Shown: one piece after another, positions 48,724 to 57,399 of the stretch
Position numbering within the stretch: position 1 is the stretch's first letter
Layout: every line of letters starts with the position of its first letter
The notes under the pieces: generated by a model
What the model saw: the letters and a program-made list of their open reading frames with translations, nothing else
The model's database searches: none
What the model was told of the DNA's origin: nothing
Program-made: the position numbers and the translations under genes
Assembly: GCF_000381925.1 (NCBI RefSeq)
Contig: NZ_KB907310.1
Span: 186,001-250,000 of the forward strand
DNA: 64,000 nt
Direction: 5' to 3'
Source of the DNA: Nocardia sp. BMG111209
GTDB taxonomy: Bacteria; Actinomycetota; Actinomycetes; Mycobacteriales; Mycobacteriaceae

Positions 48724-49488
48724 GTGGCCGAAATCACCCGCATGCCCGCCCTGTACCTGAGTCACGGCGCCCCGCCGCTGGCCGACGACCCGATCTGGCC
48801 CGGCCAGCTCGCCGCTTGGTCCGCCGAACTGCCTCGGCCGCAATCGATTCTGGTGGTCTCCGCGCACTGGGAGGACGCCCCCGTCACCCTCGGCGCGACC
48901 ACCACGGTGCCGCTGATCTACGACTTCTGGGGTTTCCCGGAGCACTACTACCGGGTACGCTACCCGGCCCCCGGCGCCCCCGAACTCGCCGCGAAAGTCC
49001 GTGCGCTGCTGGGCAATACCGTTCACGATGCCCCCGACCGCGGGCTCGACCACGGCGCCTACGTCCCACTGGTCGAGATGTATCCCGCCGCCGACATCCC
49101 GGTACTGCAACTGTCCATGCCGACCCTCGACCCCGCCGGGCTGTTCGACCTCGGCCGCGCGCTCGCGCCCCTGCGCGACGAGGGTGTCCTGATCATCGGT
49201 AGCGGCTTCTTCACCCACAACCTCCGTGCCCTGCACGCCGAGACCGTCCCCGCCTGGTCCCGGGAATTCGACGAGTGGGGCCGGGAGGCCGTCGCGGCCG
49301 GCGATATCGACGCGCTGCTGGATTTCCGCCACACCGCGCCAGGTCCGGCGCTGGCCCACCCCCGCACCGAACATTTCGCACCGCTGTTCGTCACTCTCGG
49401 TGCGGGCGAGGCCGATTCGGGCACGCTGCGCTCGACCATCGACGGCTTCTGGATGAATTTGGCGAAACGGTCCGTTCAGCTCGGCTGA
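48724..49488 (+). CDS. Class III extradiol dioxygenase-like protein (DODA type)
   Basis: A 254-residue protein of the LigB superfamily. Metal ligands are suggested by LSHGAPPL near residue 14, VSAHWED near 47, and GLDHGAYVPL near 115. GSGFFTHNLRAL near 162 is also conserved. Relatives cleave catechol rings such as DOPA, using Fe or Zn. The physiological substrate is unknown. GTG 48724 has AAGGAG upstream. It follows ribA after 13 bases, so both may answer to the MarR regulator. Confidence 0.85.
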   Translation: MAEITRMPALYLSHGAPPLADDPIWPGQLAAWSAELPRPQSILVVSAHWEDAPVTLGATTTVPLIYDFWGFPEHYYRVRYPAPGAPELAAKVRALLGNTVHDAPDRGLDHGAYVPLVEMYPAADIPVLQLSMPTLDPAGLFDLGRALAPLRDEGVLIIGSGFFTHNLRALHAETVPAWSREFDEWGREAVAAGDIDALLDFRHTAPGPALAHPRTEHFAPLFVTLGAGEADSGTLRSTIDGFWMNLAKRSVQLG

Positions 49489-49565
49489 GCGTGCCGTCGG
49501 CGAGCTGCCGGTTCCGGCCGTCGGGACATCCTCGGCGCGGCGCCGATTTCCCCTACCCTGGGAGC

Positions 49566-49766
49566 ATGGCCAAGGAAATCGATCGTGTCAGGGCCCGCTC
49601 GGCCCTGGAGACGATCAAGGAGAGTCCGTTCATCGCCACGGTCGCGATACTGCCCGTGGTCGCCGTGCTCGGTGTGGTGTGGTGGCTGACCAACTGGTTC
49701 GTCGCACTCATCGTGCTGGTTGCGCTCGGCGCGGTCGTCGTCGTGCGGGGCAAGCTGCTGAGCTGA
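49566..49766 (+). CDS. Small membrane protein
   Basis: A 66-residue protein with a charged start (MAKEIDRVRARSALETIKE) and two hydrophobic helices (FIATVAILPVVAVLGVVWWL and FVALIVLVALGAVVVV). A GGGAG stretch lies just before ATG 49566. It has no recognisable family and may be a small structural or regulatory inner-membrane protein. It converges with the histidine phosphatase gene, 22 bases apart. Confidence 0.6.
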   Translation: MAKEIDRVRARSALETIKESPFIATVAILPVVAVLGVVWWLTNWFVALIVLVALGAVVVVRGKLLS

Positions 49767-49788
49767 TCCGCACGGAGCCGGGACGGGC

Positions 49789-50280
49789 TCAGCGGGGGAC
49801 GTGGAAACCCAGTAGTTCCCCGGTGCCCGCGTCGGCGCGTGCCCAGGGACGGTCGAATTCCAGCACGGCCAGCGCCGAGGTCGGGAATTTGCGGCTCAGT
49901 TCCGTGGCGGGCTCGGATTCGCGATTCGCGGCCAGCTCCCACGCCGTCCACGGCATCCCGGGTGCGTGCCCGACCAGCAGCAGCGTCTGCACCTCGTCGC
50001 CGGTGAGCTGGATCAGGTCGACGAGCGTGTGCGGCGTCGCCTCGTAGATCGACGGTTCGAACAGTACGGGCGCGGTGACGCCGGTGGCGGCCAGGGTCTC
50101 CCTGGTCCGCACCGAGGTCGAGCAGCGCACCGCGTCGATCTGCGGCTGCGTGGCGCGCAGCCAGTCACCGGCCAGTGCCGCCTCCCGGCGGCCGCGCGGC
50201 GCCAGCGGCCGGTCGTGGTCGGCGACACCGGGCGGGTAGCTGGACTTACCGTGCCGCATCAAGATCAATGTGCGTGCCAT
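49789..50280 (-). CDS. Histidine phosphatase (SixA-like)
   Basis: A 163-residue phosphoglycerate-mutase-fold phosphatase. The catalytic LMRHGKSSY is at the start, a second Arg lies in SVRTRETL, and the second His is in LLVGHAPGM. The short length fits the SixA subgroup, which removes phosphate from phosphohistidine proteins or small molecules. ATG 50280 has TAGAGG upstream and places the RHG motif near residue 8. The frame extends to 50316 without need. Confidence 0.88.
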   Translation of the reverse strand: MARTLILMRHGKSSYPPGVADHDRPLAPRGRREAALAGDWLRATQPQIDAVRCSTSVRTRETLAATGVTAPVLFEPSIYEATPHTLVDLIQLTGDEVQTLLLVGHAPGMPWTAWELAANRESEPATELSRKFPTSALAVLEFDRPWARADAGTGELLGFHVPR

Positions 50281-50433
50281 GGCCTCTACCGTATGCCGGG
50301 CAGAGATGTATCTCACTCTCGAGGCACACTGAAGGTGGCGTCACACTGGAATCCACGGATACCAGCGTGGAGCATGCTCCGCATCGAGCCCCGGTGCGGT
50401 ACATCCCCTGAAAGTTTCGAGGATCTGCGAGAT

Positions 50434-52104
50434 ATGGCCTATGTGATCACGCAGCGTTGTTGCAACGACGCCAGCTGCGTCCCCGAGTGCCCGGTCGATT
50501 GCATTCGTCCCACTCCGGAGCAACCCGAGTTCGCGACGACCGAGCAGCTGTACATCGACCCCGACACCTGTATCGACTGCGGTGCCTGCGTGGATGCCTG
50601 CCCGGTGGAGGCCATCTTCTCCGAGGACGATCTGGTGGCTTCGCTGGCGCGATTCCGCGACATCAACGCCGCATATTTCGAACGGCACCCGCTCGAGTCG
50701 AACTTCGAGCCGATCAGCACCCCGGCCCGGCCGCCCAAGGAATTGGGCACCCTGCGGGTCGCGATCGTCGGAGCCGGCCCCGCCGCCTGCTACGCCGCCG
50801 ACGAACTGCTGCGGCGCGCCGACGTCGAGGTGGAGATGTTCGACCGGTTGCCGACCCCGTGGGGTCTGGTCCGGGCCGGCGTCGCCCCCGACCACGCCGG
50901 CACCAAGCGCGTGTCGACCATGTTCGAGAGCGCGTTCCGCCGCGACACCCTGCAGTACTACCTCAACGTCGAGGTGGGGCAGCACGTCAGCCACGACGAG
51001 CTGGTCGCGCACCATCACGCCGTGATCTACGCCGTCGGCGCCTCCACCGACCGGCGCCTCGGCGTGCCCGGCGAGGATCTGCCCGGCAGCCATTCCGCGA
51101 CCGAGTTCGTGGCCTGGTACAACGGCCATCCCGACTACGCCGGCCGTACCTTCGATCTGTCCGGTGAGCGGGCGGTCATCGTGGGCAACGGCAACGTCGC
51201 CCTCGACGTGGCCCGGGTGCTGACCATGGATCCCGACGAGCTGGCGAAGACCGATATCGCCGATCACGCCCTCGACGCGCTGCGCGGCAGCAATATCCGC
51301 GAGGTCGTGGTGCTGGGCCGGCGCGGCCCGTTGCAGGCCGCGTACACCAGCCCGGAGTTCCTGGCGCTGACCCACCTGAAGGGCGTGGACGTCATCGTCG
51401 ACGCGGGCGATCTGGAACTGGACGGGGAGAGCCGGGCCCTGCTCGACGATCCCGAGGTCGAGCCGGCGCTGCAGCTGAAGTACCAGCTGGCGGAGGAGTA
51501 CGCCGGTGCCCCGCGCAATCCGGAGCACAAGCGCATCGTCTTCCGCTACCTGACCTCGCCGACGGCGATCAACGGCACCGACAAGGTCGAGTCCATCGAG
51601 TTCGCGCACAACGAGCTCGTGGCCGACGGATCCGGGCATCTGGTGGCTCGGGCCACCGACCGGCTCGAGACGCTGCCGGCCTCGCTGGTGCTGCGCTCGA
51701 TCGGTTACAAGGGCCGGCCGGTGCCGGATCTGCCGTTCGACGAGCGGGCGGGTGTGGTTCCCAACGCGCAGGGCCGGGTGCTGTCCGGCGACGAGCCGCT
51801 CACGGGCGTGTACGTGTCTGGCTGGATCAAGCGCGGCCCGCGCGGCGTGATCGGGTCCAACCGGGTCGACGCGACCGAGACGGTCGAGCATCTGCTGGCC
51901 GATTTCGTCGAGGGCAGGCTCACGGCGCCGCAGAGCGACCGGGCGGCGCTGCGGGCGCTGCTGGTCGAGCGGCAGCCGGATCTGGTGGACCGCGAGGGCT
52001 GGAAGGCGATCGATGCCGCGGAGAAGACCGCCGGTAAGTCCGGTGGCCGGCCGCGGGTCAAGCTGACCAGTCTGGAAGAGCTGCTCAAGGCCGCCCGGGG
52101 CTGA
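50434..52104 (+). CDS. fprB: Ferredoxin-NADP reductase with N-terminal ferredoxin domain (FprB type)
   Basis: A 556-residue fusion. Residues 1-70 are a seven-iron type ferredoxin (QRCCNDASCVPECPVDCI and YIDPDTCIDCGACVDACPVEAI). From about 105 there is an adrenodoxin-reductase-like flavoprotein with the FAD site VGAGPAACYAADELL and the NADP site VGNGNVALDVARVL, ending in SGWIKRGPRGVIGSNR. It matches M. tuberculosis FprB (Rv0886) as recalled and can pass electrons from NADPH to iron-sulfur and P450 partners. ATG 50434 has GAGGA upstream. The frame is open to 49966 but overlaps the phosphatase gene. Confidence 0.93.
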   Translation: MAYVITQRCCNDASCVPECPVDCIRPTPEQPEFATTEQLYIDPDTCIDCGACVDACPVEAIFSEDDLVASLARFRDINAAYFERHPLESNFEPISTPARPPKELGTLRVAIVGAGPAACYAADELLRRADVEVEMFDRLPTPWGLVRAGVAPDHAGTKRVSTMFESAFRRDTLQYYLNVEVGQHVSHDELVAHHHAVIYAVGASTDRRLGVPGEDLPGSHSATEFVAWYNGHPDYAGRTFDLSGERAVIVGNGNVALDVARVLTMDPDELAKTDIADHALDALRGSNIREVVVLGRRGPLQAAYTSPEFLALTHLKGVDVIVDAGDLELDGESRALLDDPEVEPALQLKYQLAEEYAGAPRNPEHKRIVFRYLTSPTAINGTDKVESIEFAHNELVADGSGHLVARATDRLETLPASLVLRSIGYKGRPVPDLPFDERAGVVPNAQGRVLSGDEPLTGVYVSGWIKRGPRGVIGSNRVDATETVEHLLADFVEGRLTAPQSDRAALRALLVERQPDLVDREGWKAIDAAEKTAGKSGGRPRVKLTSLEELLKAARG

Positions 52105-52119
52105 TCCGCACCGAGTCTC

Positions 52120-52164
52120 CGCGCCCCTGCTGTTTCCGGCATCGACCGGAACGGCCGGGGCGCG
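52120..52164. terminator. Hairpin between fprB and the lipoprotein gene
   Basis: CGCGCCCC (52120-52127) pairs with GGGGCGCG (52157-52164), and an inner TTCCGG/CCGGAA stem adds stability. It is placed between convergent gene ends. Confidence 0.6.
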
Positions 52165-52167
52165 GAC

Positions 52168-52554
52168 TCAGTTGGGCAGCAGATTGATCATCAGACCGCC
52201 CTTGGTGCACACCGAGGGCACCTTCGCGCTGGGCTGGGCCCGGCAGTCCCAGCCCTCGACCGTCTTGCTCAGGTCGGCCTGTCGCACGTAGGCGCCGGCG
52301 ACGCGCAGCGCCTCGGCGCAGCCGACCGGGCCGCCGGTCCGCTTCACCGCGATGACCGTGCGGGAGACCCCGCCCCGGTCCGTCACGTGACCACAGCTCA
52401 CGTCGCCGGGTGCGGTGGGCGGCACGGTTCCGGGCGGACCCTCGGTCGCGGTCACCGTGTCCGACACCGTCCCGGTGGAATCCGATCCATGTCCGCAGCC
52501 GGTCAGAGCTGCCGTCGCCGCAGCGGCCAGTAGTGCGAGCCGAACCTTCTGCAC
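52168..52554 (-). CDS. Small lipoprotein of unknown function
   Basis: A 128-residue protein with lipoprotein signal MQKVRLALLAAAATAALTGC (lipobox LTGC). It has a Ser/Thr/Pro-rich linker and a small domain with four cysteines (VSCGHV, VGCAEA, WDCRAQ, SVCTKG), which suggests two disulfides outside the membrane. No family is recognised. It converges with fprB across a hairpin. Confidence 0.78.
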   Translation of the reverse strand: MQKVRLALLAAAATAALTGCGHGSDSTGTVSDTVTATEGPPGTVPPTAPGDVSCGHVTDRGGVSRTVIAVKRTGGPVGCAEALRVAGAYVRQADLSKTVEGWDCRAQPSAKVPSVCTKGGLMINLLPN

Positions 52555-52642
52555 GCCGAGTTCTCCTCCGTCCGCGGATCACGACGGTGCGGTACCGCCG
52601 GGTTCCATCTTGGCAGGCAAACTTCGTGCAAACGGTATTTCG

Positions 52643-53419
52643 TCAGCCCGGCAGGGGGCCGATACGTACGGTGGTGGTCACCGCGTCGCCGACGATGAAC
52701 CACAGCCGCAGCACCGGATGGCCCGTACTGCGATCACCGGGTTCGAACCGGCTGCGCACGCTGATGTGCTGGCGGGCCAGGACCGGCGCGACATATTCGA
52801 TGACCGCGCGGTGCGGGCCGGCCACCAGTTTCGGGAAGTCGACGAGGAAATGTTCCACGGCCTGCCAGTAGGCGGCGTTGTTGACGTGGTTGTACTGGTC
52901 GATATCGGTGGCGCGCACCGGAAACGGCAGATCGGTATCGGAGTCCGGCGGGGTCGGATCGGTCAGCCAGGGGCGCCAGCGCAACCGGTGTTCGGCGGTG
53001 GTCCGGGCCAGCAGGGCCAGGCCCTCGTCGCTGATCCGGGTCGGCATGTTGGTCGACTCGTTGATGTTGATCCAGAAGCCTTCGCTCTCGACCAGTCCGC
53101 CGCCCGCGCTGGTCACCCGCACCCGCATATTCGTCCAGCGGGTCGACATCGCCGAACACCAGCGCCGCAGTTCCACCCGATCCGGCCAGACGATCGGGCG
53201 GACCACATCGATGACCGTGCGCCGGACGATCCAATTCGGATCGGTGCGTTCGAAGAAACCGGAGTGGAGCTCCTCCTCGGCGATGTCCTGCAGATAGCGC
53301 GCCACGGCATCGAACCGCAGCCGATTGTACGGATCCACATCACCAGCCCGGACAGGCCACGCCGCGGCGAAACCCATGCCCTCCTGGGGAAGCGGGGCGA
53401 GTGGCTGATCGAGTGACAC
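52643..53419 (-). CDS. Acyl-ACP thioesterase family protein
   Basis: A 258-residue double hot-dog protein. The segments WPVRAGDVDPYNRLRFDAVARYLQDIA, NWIVRRTVIDVVRPI and VRATDIDQYNHVNNAAYWQAVEHFL (with Asp, Asn and His of the catalytic network) match FatA-like acyl-ACP thioesterases, and the protein resembles M. tuberculosis Rv2001 as recalled. It would release fatty acids from acyl carrier proteins. GTG 53419 is chosen because GAGGAG lies 6 bases upstream and the homologue begins MSLDK. The frame extends to 53476. Confidence 0.85.
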   Translation of the reverse strand: MSLDQPLAPLPQEGMGFAAAWPVRAGDVDPYNRLRFDAVARYLQDIAEEELHSGFFERTDPNWIVRRTVIDVVRPIVWPDRVELRRWCSAMSTRWTNMRVRVTSAGGGLVESEGFWININESTNMPTRISDEGLALLARTTAEHRLRWRPWLTDPTPPDSDTDLPFPVRATDIDQYNHVNNAAYWQAVEHFLVDFPKLVAGPHRAVIEYVAPVLARQHISVRSRFEPGDRSTGHPVLRLWFIVGDAVTTTVRIGPLPG

Positions 53420-53513
53420 TGGAGCTCCTCGCGCTGCACGGATGTGCCGCGTTTTCATGCGTTGTTGTTGCCCCATGACTTTACGGGGCGCACGTCACAC
53501 CGCCACGGTCGCC

Positions 53514-54152
53514 TCACCCCCGGTCGAGCCGGGTGATCAGCCCGCAAACATGGGCTTCGGCCGCGGCGCGGGCGGCCGCGGGCCGGCCGGATTCGAGCGC
53601 CTCGACGATCCGCCGATGCTCCCGCAGCGCGCTGCGCCGGTTGATCGGCGACTGCCACAGCTCGCCGCGGTACAGATGGGCCTGCGCCTCCAGCCGGGCG
53701 AGTTCCCCGGCCAGGACCGGATTTTCGCAACGATCCCGGATGAAGGCGTGGAATTCGAGATCCGCGGCGGTATCGCGATCCGGATCGGCGGCGGCGCGCA
53801 GATTCGCCTCCTGCGCGGACAGCAGCCCCGCGAGCAGACCGAGTTCGGCCTCGGTGAGCCGGGTGGCGGCCGCCGCGGCGGCCAGGCCGTCGAGCGCCGA
53901 TCGCACCGCCAGCACATCCCGGATGCGCCGATCGTCGAGGACGGCGATCCGCGCCCCGGCATTGGGCGAGGTCACCGCCAGACCCTCGGCGATCAACTGC
54001 TGCACGGCCTCCCGCACCGGGCTGCGGCTCACCCCCAGCCGCACCGACAGCGCCGGAACACTCAGTGGCGCACCGGGTTCCAGCTCGCCGTCGAGGACCA
54101 GGCGGCGCAGCTGCCGATGCACCGCCGGGCCGAGCAGTTCCGGGCCGGTCAC
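53514..54152 (-). CDS. GntR-family regulator (FadR/FCD type)
   Basis: A 212-residue regulator. The winged helix is at LRRLVLDGELEPGAPLSVPALSVRLGVSRSPVREAVQQLIAEGLAV, and the FCD ligand domain includes the acidic/His cluster in LEFHAFI and REHRRIVEALESG. GTG 54152 overlaps the stop of the 2OG-oxygenase gene by 4 bases, so it is coupled to it. FCD regulators bind small carboxylates. Its probable targets are the oxygenase and the divergent hydrolase, whose shared upstream region carries repeated CGATTACATG sites. Confidence 0.9.
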   Translation of the reverse strand: MTGPELLGPAVHRQLRRLVLDGELEPGAPLSVPALSVRLGVSRSPVREAVQQLIAEGLAVTSPNAGARIAVLDDRRIRDVLAVRSALDGLAAAAAATRLTEAELGLLAGLLSAQEANLRAAADPDRDTAADLEFHAFIRDRCENPVLAGELARLEAQAHLYRGELWQSPINRRSALREHRRIVEALESGRPAAARAAAEAHVCGLITRLDRG

Positions 54153-55141
54153 GACCGCGGGCGATAGTTGGCCGCCACCCGCGCGGCGATGAAGTCGGCC
54201 GCGGTCACCGGCGGATACTCGCCGCGCGGGCCGTGGATCACCGCATCGCGATCGGCCTGGGCGAAGAACGCGATGCTGTACCGGTCGCCCTGATACTCCC
54301 CGGCGCCCGGACCGCGCACCCGATGGAAATTCGACGGCAGCAGGTCGTCGCTCCATCGGGTGAGCATGTCACCGATATTGCAGGTGATCAGCGCCGACGA
54401 CGGGGTGATGGCGGTCCACTGCTGCCCGTCCATCTCGCGGCCCGGACAGACCTGCAGCCCGCCCTGCCCGTCGCGCTGGAAAAGCAGTGTCAGGCAATCG
54501 AAATCGGTGTGCGCCCCGGCCCGCCAGCGGTCCGGCGCACCGTACAGCTCCGGCGGGACGGCGAAATAGTGCAGCAGGCGCAGAGTGCACTGATACCGGT
54601 CGGAACCCGGATCGTGCGCCGCCGTGAAATGTTCGCGCGGGAAGCCGAGCCGGTCCGCGAAACAGGACAGCACCCGCATCGCCACCGTCCAGCACTGCCG
54701 CTCGAATTCGAGTAGCTCCGTGGCGAATTCGGGCAGTTCACCGGCGTCCGGCCAGAGGTCCGTCATATTCGGCCGGGTGATCTGATACGACTCCTTCTGA
54801 TCGGGCACGCCGATCGACGGCCGCACCTGACTGAGGCTCTCCCAGCCCGCGTTCTTCGCCTTCACCAGTGCGTATTTCGCCTTCACCGGCTCCGGCAGCG
54901 CGAAGAACCGCTCGGTCAGCGCGAAGGCGCGATCGATCCGCTCCGGTGTGATGCCGTGCCCGGCCAGCTGGAAGAAGCCGATCTCGGTGGCCGCGGTCCA
55001 CAGCTCCGCGGTGATCTCCGCACGGCGCGAATCGAATTCGCCGAGATCGATCACCCGGATCTCCCGGTTGCCGGTCTCCCCGCCGAGCCCGCCCATCCGT
55101 TTCTCGCGGTCCACTTCGGACAGGTCGTATTCCGTGGTCAT
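54149..55141 (-). CDS. 2-oxoglutarate/Fe(II) oxygenase, isopenicillin N synthase family
   Basis: A 330-residue double-stranded beta-helix oxygenase. Iron ligands are His and Asp in AGAHTDFDCLTLL and the distal His in LLPSNFHRVRG. The 2OG-binding Arg is in DRYSIAFFAQAD. The N-terminal DLGEFDSRRAEITAELWTAATEIGFFQLAGHGI is typical of the family. The substrate is unknown. Since the GntR gene is translationally coupled downstream, this is probably a small catabolic or detoxification unit. Confidence 0.88.
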   Translation of the reverse strand: MTTEYDLSEVDREKRMGGLGGETGNREIRVIDLGEFDSRRAEITAELWTAATEIGFFQLAGHGITPERIDRAFALTERFFALPEPVKAKYALVKAKNAGWESLSQVRPSIGVPDQKESYQITRPNMTDLWPDAGELPEFATELLEFERQCWTVAMRVLSCFADRLGFPREHFTAAHDPGSDRYQCTLRLLHYFAVPPELYGAPDRWRAGAHTDFDCLTLLFQRDGQGGLQVCPGREMDGQQWTAITPSSALITCNIGDMLTRWSDDLLPSNFHRVRGPGAGEYQGDRYSIAFFAQADRDAVIHGPRGEYPPVTAADFIAARVAANYRPRS

Positions 55142-55196
55142 GGCAACTCCCGGGACGGTCGTGCGAATACTGTTCAGGCCCCAGTGTCGACCGCGA

Positions 55197-55248
55197 CGAT
55201 TACATGCAATCGCAACGGTGTTTCGGGAAGGTCACCGCCGATTACATG
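55197..55248. promoter_or_regulatory. Repeated operator-like sites between oxygenase and hydrolase genes
   Basis: CGATTACATG occurs at 55197-55206 and again at 55239-55248, 42 bases apart (four helical turns). The first copy extends to CGATTACATGCAATCG, with perfect CGATT/AATCG arms. Both lie between divergent genes and before neither start codon overlap. Confidence 0.6.
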
Positions 55249-55359
55249 TCGTGCACGACGCGGTTGCGGACCGCGGCCGCCCGGATACCATTCGCTCGCA
55301 CTTCCTGTCCCAGCCGAGACCTCGCGCCACCGGCGAGGTCGACCGGAAAGGCGACCACG

Positions 55360-56229
55360 ATGCCGTTCTCCGCGCCGACCCGTGGCTTCCGGCTCCACTA
55401 CGAGCGCTCGGGCCGAGGGACACCCATCGTGCTCGTGCACGGCAGCCCGGGAGATCACACCGAATATTCGCGTGTGGTTCCACTGCTCGGGGACGACGTC
55501 GACGTGGTGACCCCGGACCTCCGCGGTTTCGGAAAATCCGACAAACACCTGAACGACGTGGGTGACGCCTACGCCCTGAGCGGTCAGGTCGACGGCCTCG
55601 CCGCGCTCCTCGACGAGTTGCGGATCGCAGACGCGGTGCTCTGCGGGTACGACATCGGTAGCTTCACCGTGCAGGCCCTCGCGCGGAAACGTCCCGATCT
55701 GGTCCGTTCCCTGGTGATCGCGCCGCCGGTCATGGGTGTCGGGCGCCGGATTCTCGGGGAGCGTTCGGTCGACGCCTTCCTGCACGCGATCCTCTACAAG
55801 ACGAGTCTGGTCGAGGATCTGATCGACGGAAGACCCGAGGCGGTCCGTGCCGTACTGCGGGAGAACCTGGTGAAATGGTCGCCGCCCGGGTCGATCGCGT
55901 CGGCCGAACTGCTCGATCACCTCACCGAAAACCATTCGGCGCCGGGCGCTTTCCTGGCCGGCATCATGTGGTTCCGGCACCCGGAAGGCAATCCCGTCAC
56001 CTACTACGCCGCCGAGACCCGGCCGGCGCCCGCCGATCGATTCCCCCGGCACGTCACCGTTCTCTGGCCGGACAGCGATCCGCTCTTCCCCGTCGAATGG
56101 AGTGACACGCTCGGCGATTTCTACCGTGACCACGACCTCCACATCATGGCGAACACCGGGCATTTCAGCCCGGTGGACGCCCCGGAAATCTGGGCCCGGC
56201 ACATCCTCGAGCAGGTGCGGGCCGCGTGA
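55360..56229 (+). CDS. Alpha/beta hydrolase, epoxide hydrolase-like
   Basis: A 289-residue alpha/beta hydrolase. The oxyanion motif is VLVHGSPGD, the nucleophile elbow is CGYDIGSF with Asp as the likely nucleophile (as in epoxide hydrolases and dehalogenases), the acid is in WPDSDPLFP and the catalytic His is in ANTGHFSPVDAPE. An Asp nucleophile, rather than Ser, separates it from esterases. ATG 55360 has GGAAAGG upstream. The frame is open to 55204. It is divergent from the 2OG-oxygenase-gntR unit and probably shares its control. Confidence 0.85.
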   Translation: MPFSAPTRGFRLHYERSGRGTPIVLVHGSPGDHTEYSRVVPLLGDDVDVVTPDLRGFGKSDKHLNDVGDAYALSGQVDGLAALLDELRIADAVLCGYDIGSFTVQALARKRPDLVRSLVIAPPVMGVGRRILGERSVDAFLHAILYKTSLVEDLIDGRPEAVRAVLRENLVKWSPPGSIASAELLDHLTENHSAPGAFLAGIMWFRHPEGNPVTYYAAETRPAPADRFPRHVTVLWPDSDPLFPVEWSDTLGDFYRDHDLHIMANTGHFSPVDAPEIWARHILEQVRAA

Positions 56230-56253
56230 TCGCGCCGCACCCGGACCCTGCTG

Positions 56254-57366
56254 TCAGCCCCTGAGATCGGCTCCGGCGGGCAGGATTTCGGTCGACCGCT
56301 CGCGCTCGGGTTCCAGGAAGGCCAGCAGGGCCGACCCCTCGGCCTCGACCTCGTCGCGTTCCGCGGGGGTCCAGGCCCGCAGGGGCGAGATCCGCAATCG
56401 GGCCCGGTCGCGGTCGGTGACGACCTTGTAGATCCCCGCCAGAAACCCGTCCACCAGGATCGGCGCGACCTGAGCGGCCATGTGCCGCAACGGCGGTGCG
56501 GCCCCGTCCGGCACGATGCGCCGGCGATCCCGGTGTGACAGGTACACGTTGTCGTACCAGCCCAGGAAGCGGACGGGTGCGGGCAGATCCGGATCGGCCA
56601 GTTCGGCATCGGCCGGATCGTAGAGAGTGCGGCCGCGCTCGTCGGTGTAGGTGCGCACCCGGTCACCGAGCTGTAGCACCGCCTCCTTGATCCCGACCAG
56701 CTTCGACCAGGTCTGGATGTCCATGGTGCTCGCCGGTCCGAAGGCGTACAGATAGCGCAGCACCAGTTCGGCGAGCGGATAGCCGGGCCGCAGCGGCTCG
56801 CCCAGCCACGATTCGACCCGCGACCAGGTGGGCCGGCTGTTGTCGCGCCACCGCCCCCGTGGCGGCGTCTGCAGCACCGGCAACTGATACAGCCAGGTCT
56901 GCACCACCGGCCCCGGATCCCGGTCCGGATACGCCGCGGCGGCCCGGATCCGCAGTTCGGCGGCCGGTGTGGGCTCGGCGCCGAGGGCCCGCTCACCCCG
57001 GGCCCGCACCTCCTCGGGATCCAGCCCGACCATCGCGCCGCCGTTGAAACCCCGGCGGAACGGGATCTTCTCCAGTTCGGGCTGCACATGCGGTGCGATA
57101 CGCAACGCGTCCGGTGGCGTGACCAGGTGAATCGTCGCTCGCATCAACGTGATGCGGACCAGGCTGCGCGCGGTGAGCCCCTGCGACACCGCCGCCGGAT
57201 CGAAATCGGCGATGCGGCCGAACAATCCGATGAACGGCGGCGTCACATCCTGGGCCTGCAGGCCGACCAGATGGTCGCACATCTGCGGCACCGACAGCCC
57301 GCTGCGCCGCAGCAGGTGCTGGCGCCGCAGCAGCGTGCGGTTGAGGACTCGGTCGGTGAGCGTCAT
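56254..57366 (-). CDS. AlkZ-like winged-helix DNA glycosylase-family protein (HTH_42)
   Basis: A 370-residue protein of the HTH_42/AlkZ superfamily. The catalytic-type motif Q-x-Q is in HLVGLQAQDVTPPFIGLFGRI near residue 37, RATIHLVTPPDAL follows, and WYDNVYLSHRDRRRIVPD lies later. Relatives of the AlkZ branch unhook DNA interstrand crosslinks, and others protect antibiotic producers from their own product. Whether this protein is active on DNA is an inference from the conserved motif. ATG 57366 is the start. It lies downstream of the quinone oxidoreductase gene on the same strand. Confidence 0.82.
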   Translation of the reverse strand: MTLTDRVLNRTLLRRQHLLRRSGLSVPQMCDHLVGLQAQDVTPPFIGLFGRIADFDPAAVSQGLTARSLVRITLMRATIHLVTPPDALRIAPHVQPELEKIPFRRGFNGGAMVGLDPEEVRARGERALGAEPTPAAELRIRAAAAYPDRDPGPVVQTWLYQLPVLQTPPRGRWRDNSRPTWSRVESWLGEPLRPGYPLAELVLRYLYAFGPASTMDIQTWSKLVGIKEAVLQLGDRVRTYTDERGRTLYDPADAELADPDLPAPVRFLGWYDNVYLSHRDRRRIVPDGAAPPLRHMAAQVAPILVDGFLAGIYKVVTDRDRARLRISPLRAWTPAERDEVEAEGSALLAFLEPERERSTEILPAGADLRG

Positions 57367-57399
57367 GGTCCGGCCACTGTACGGCCGGGCGCCGACAGC

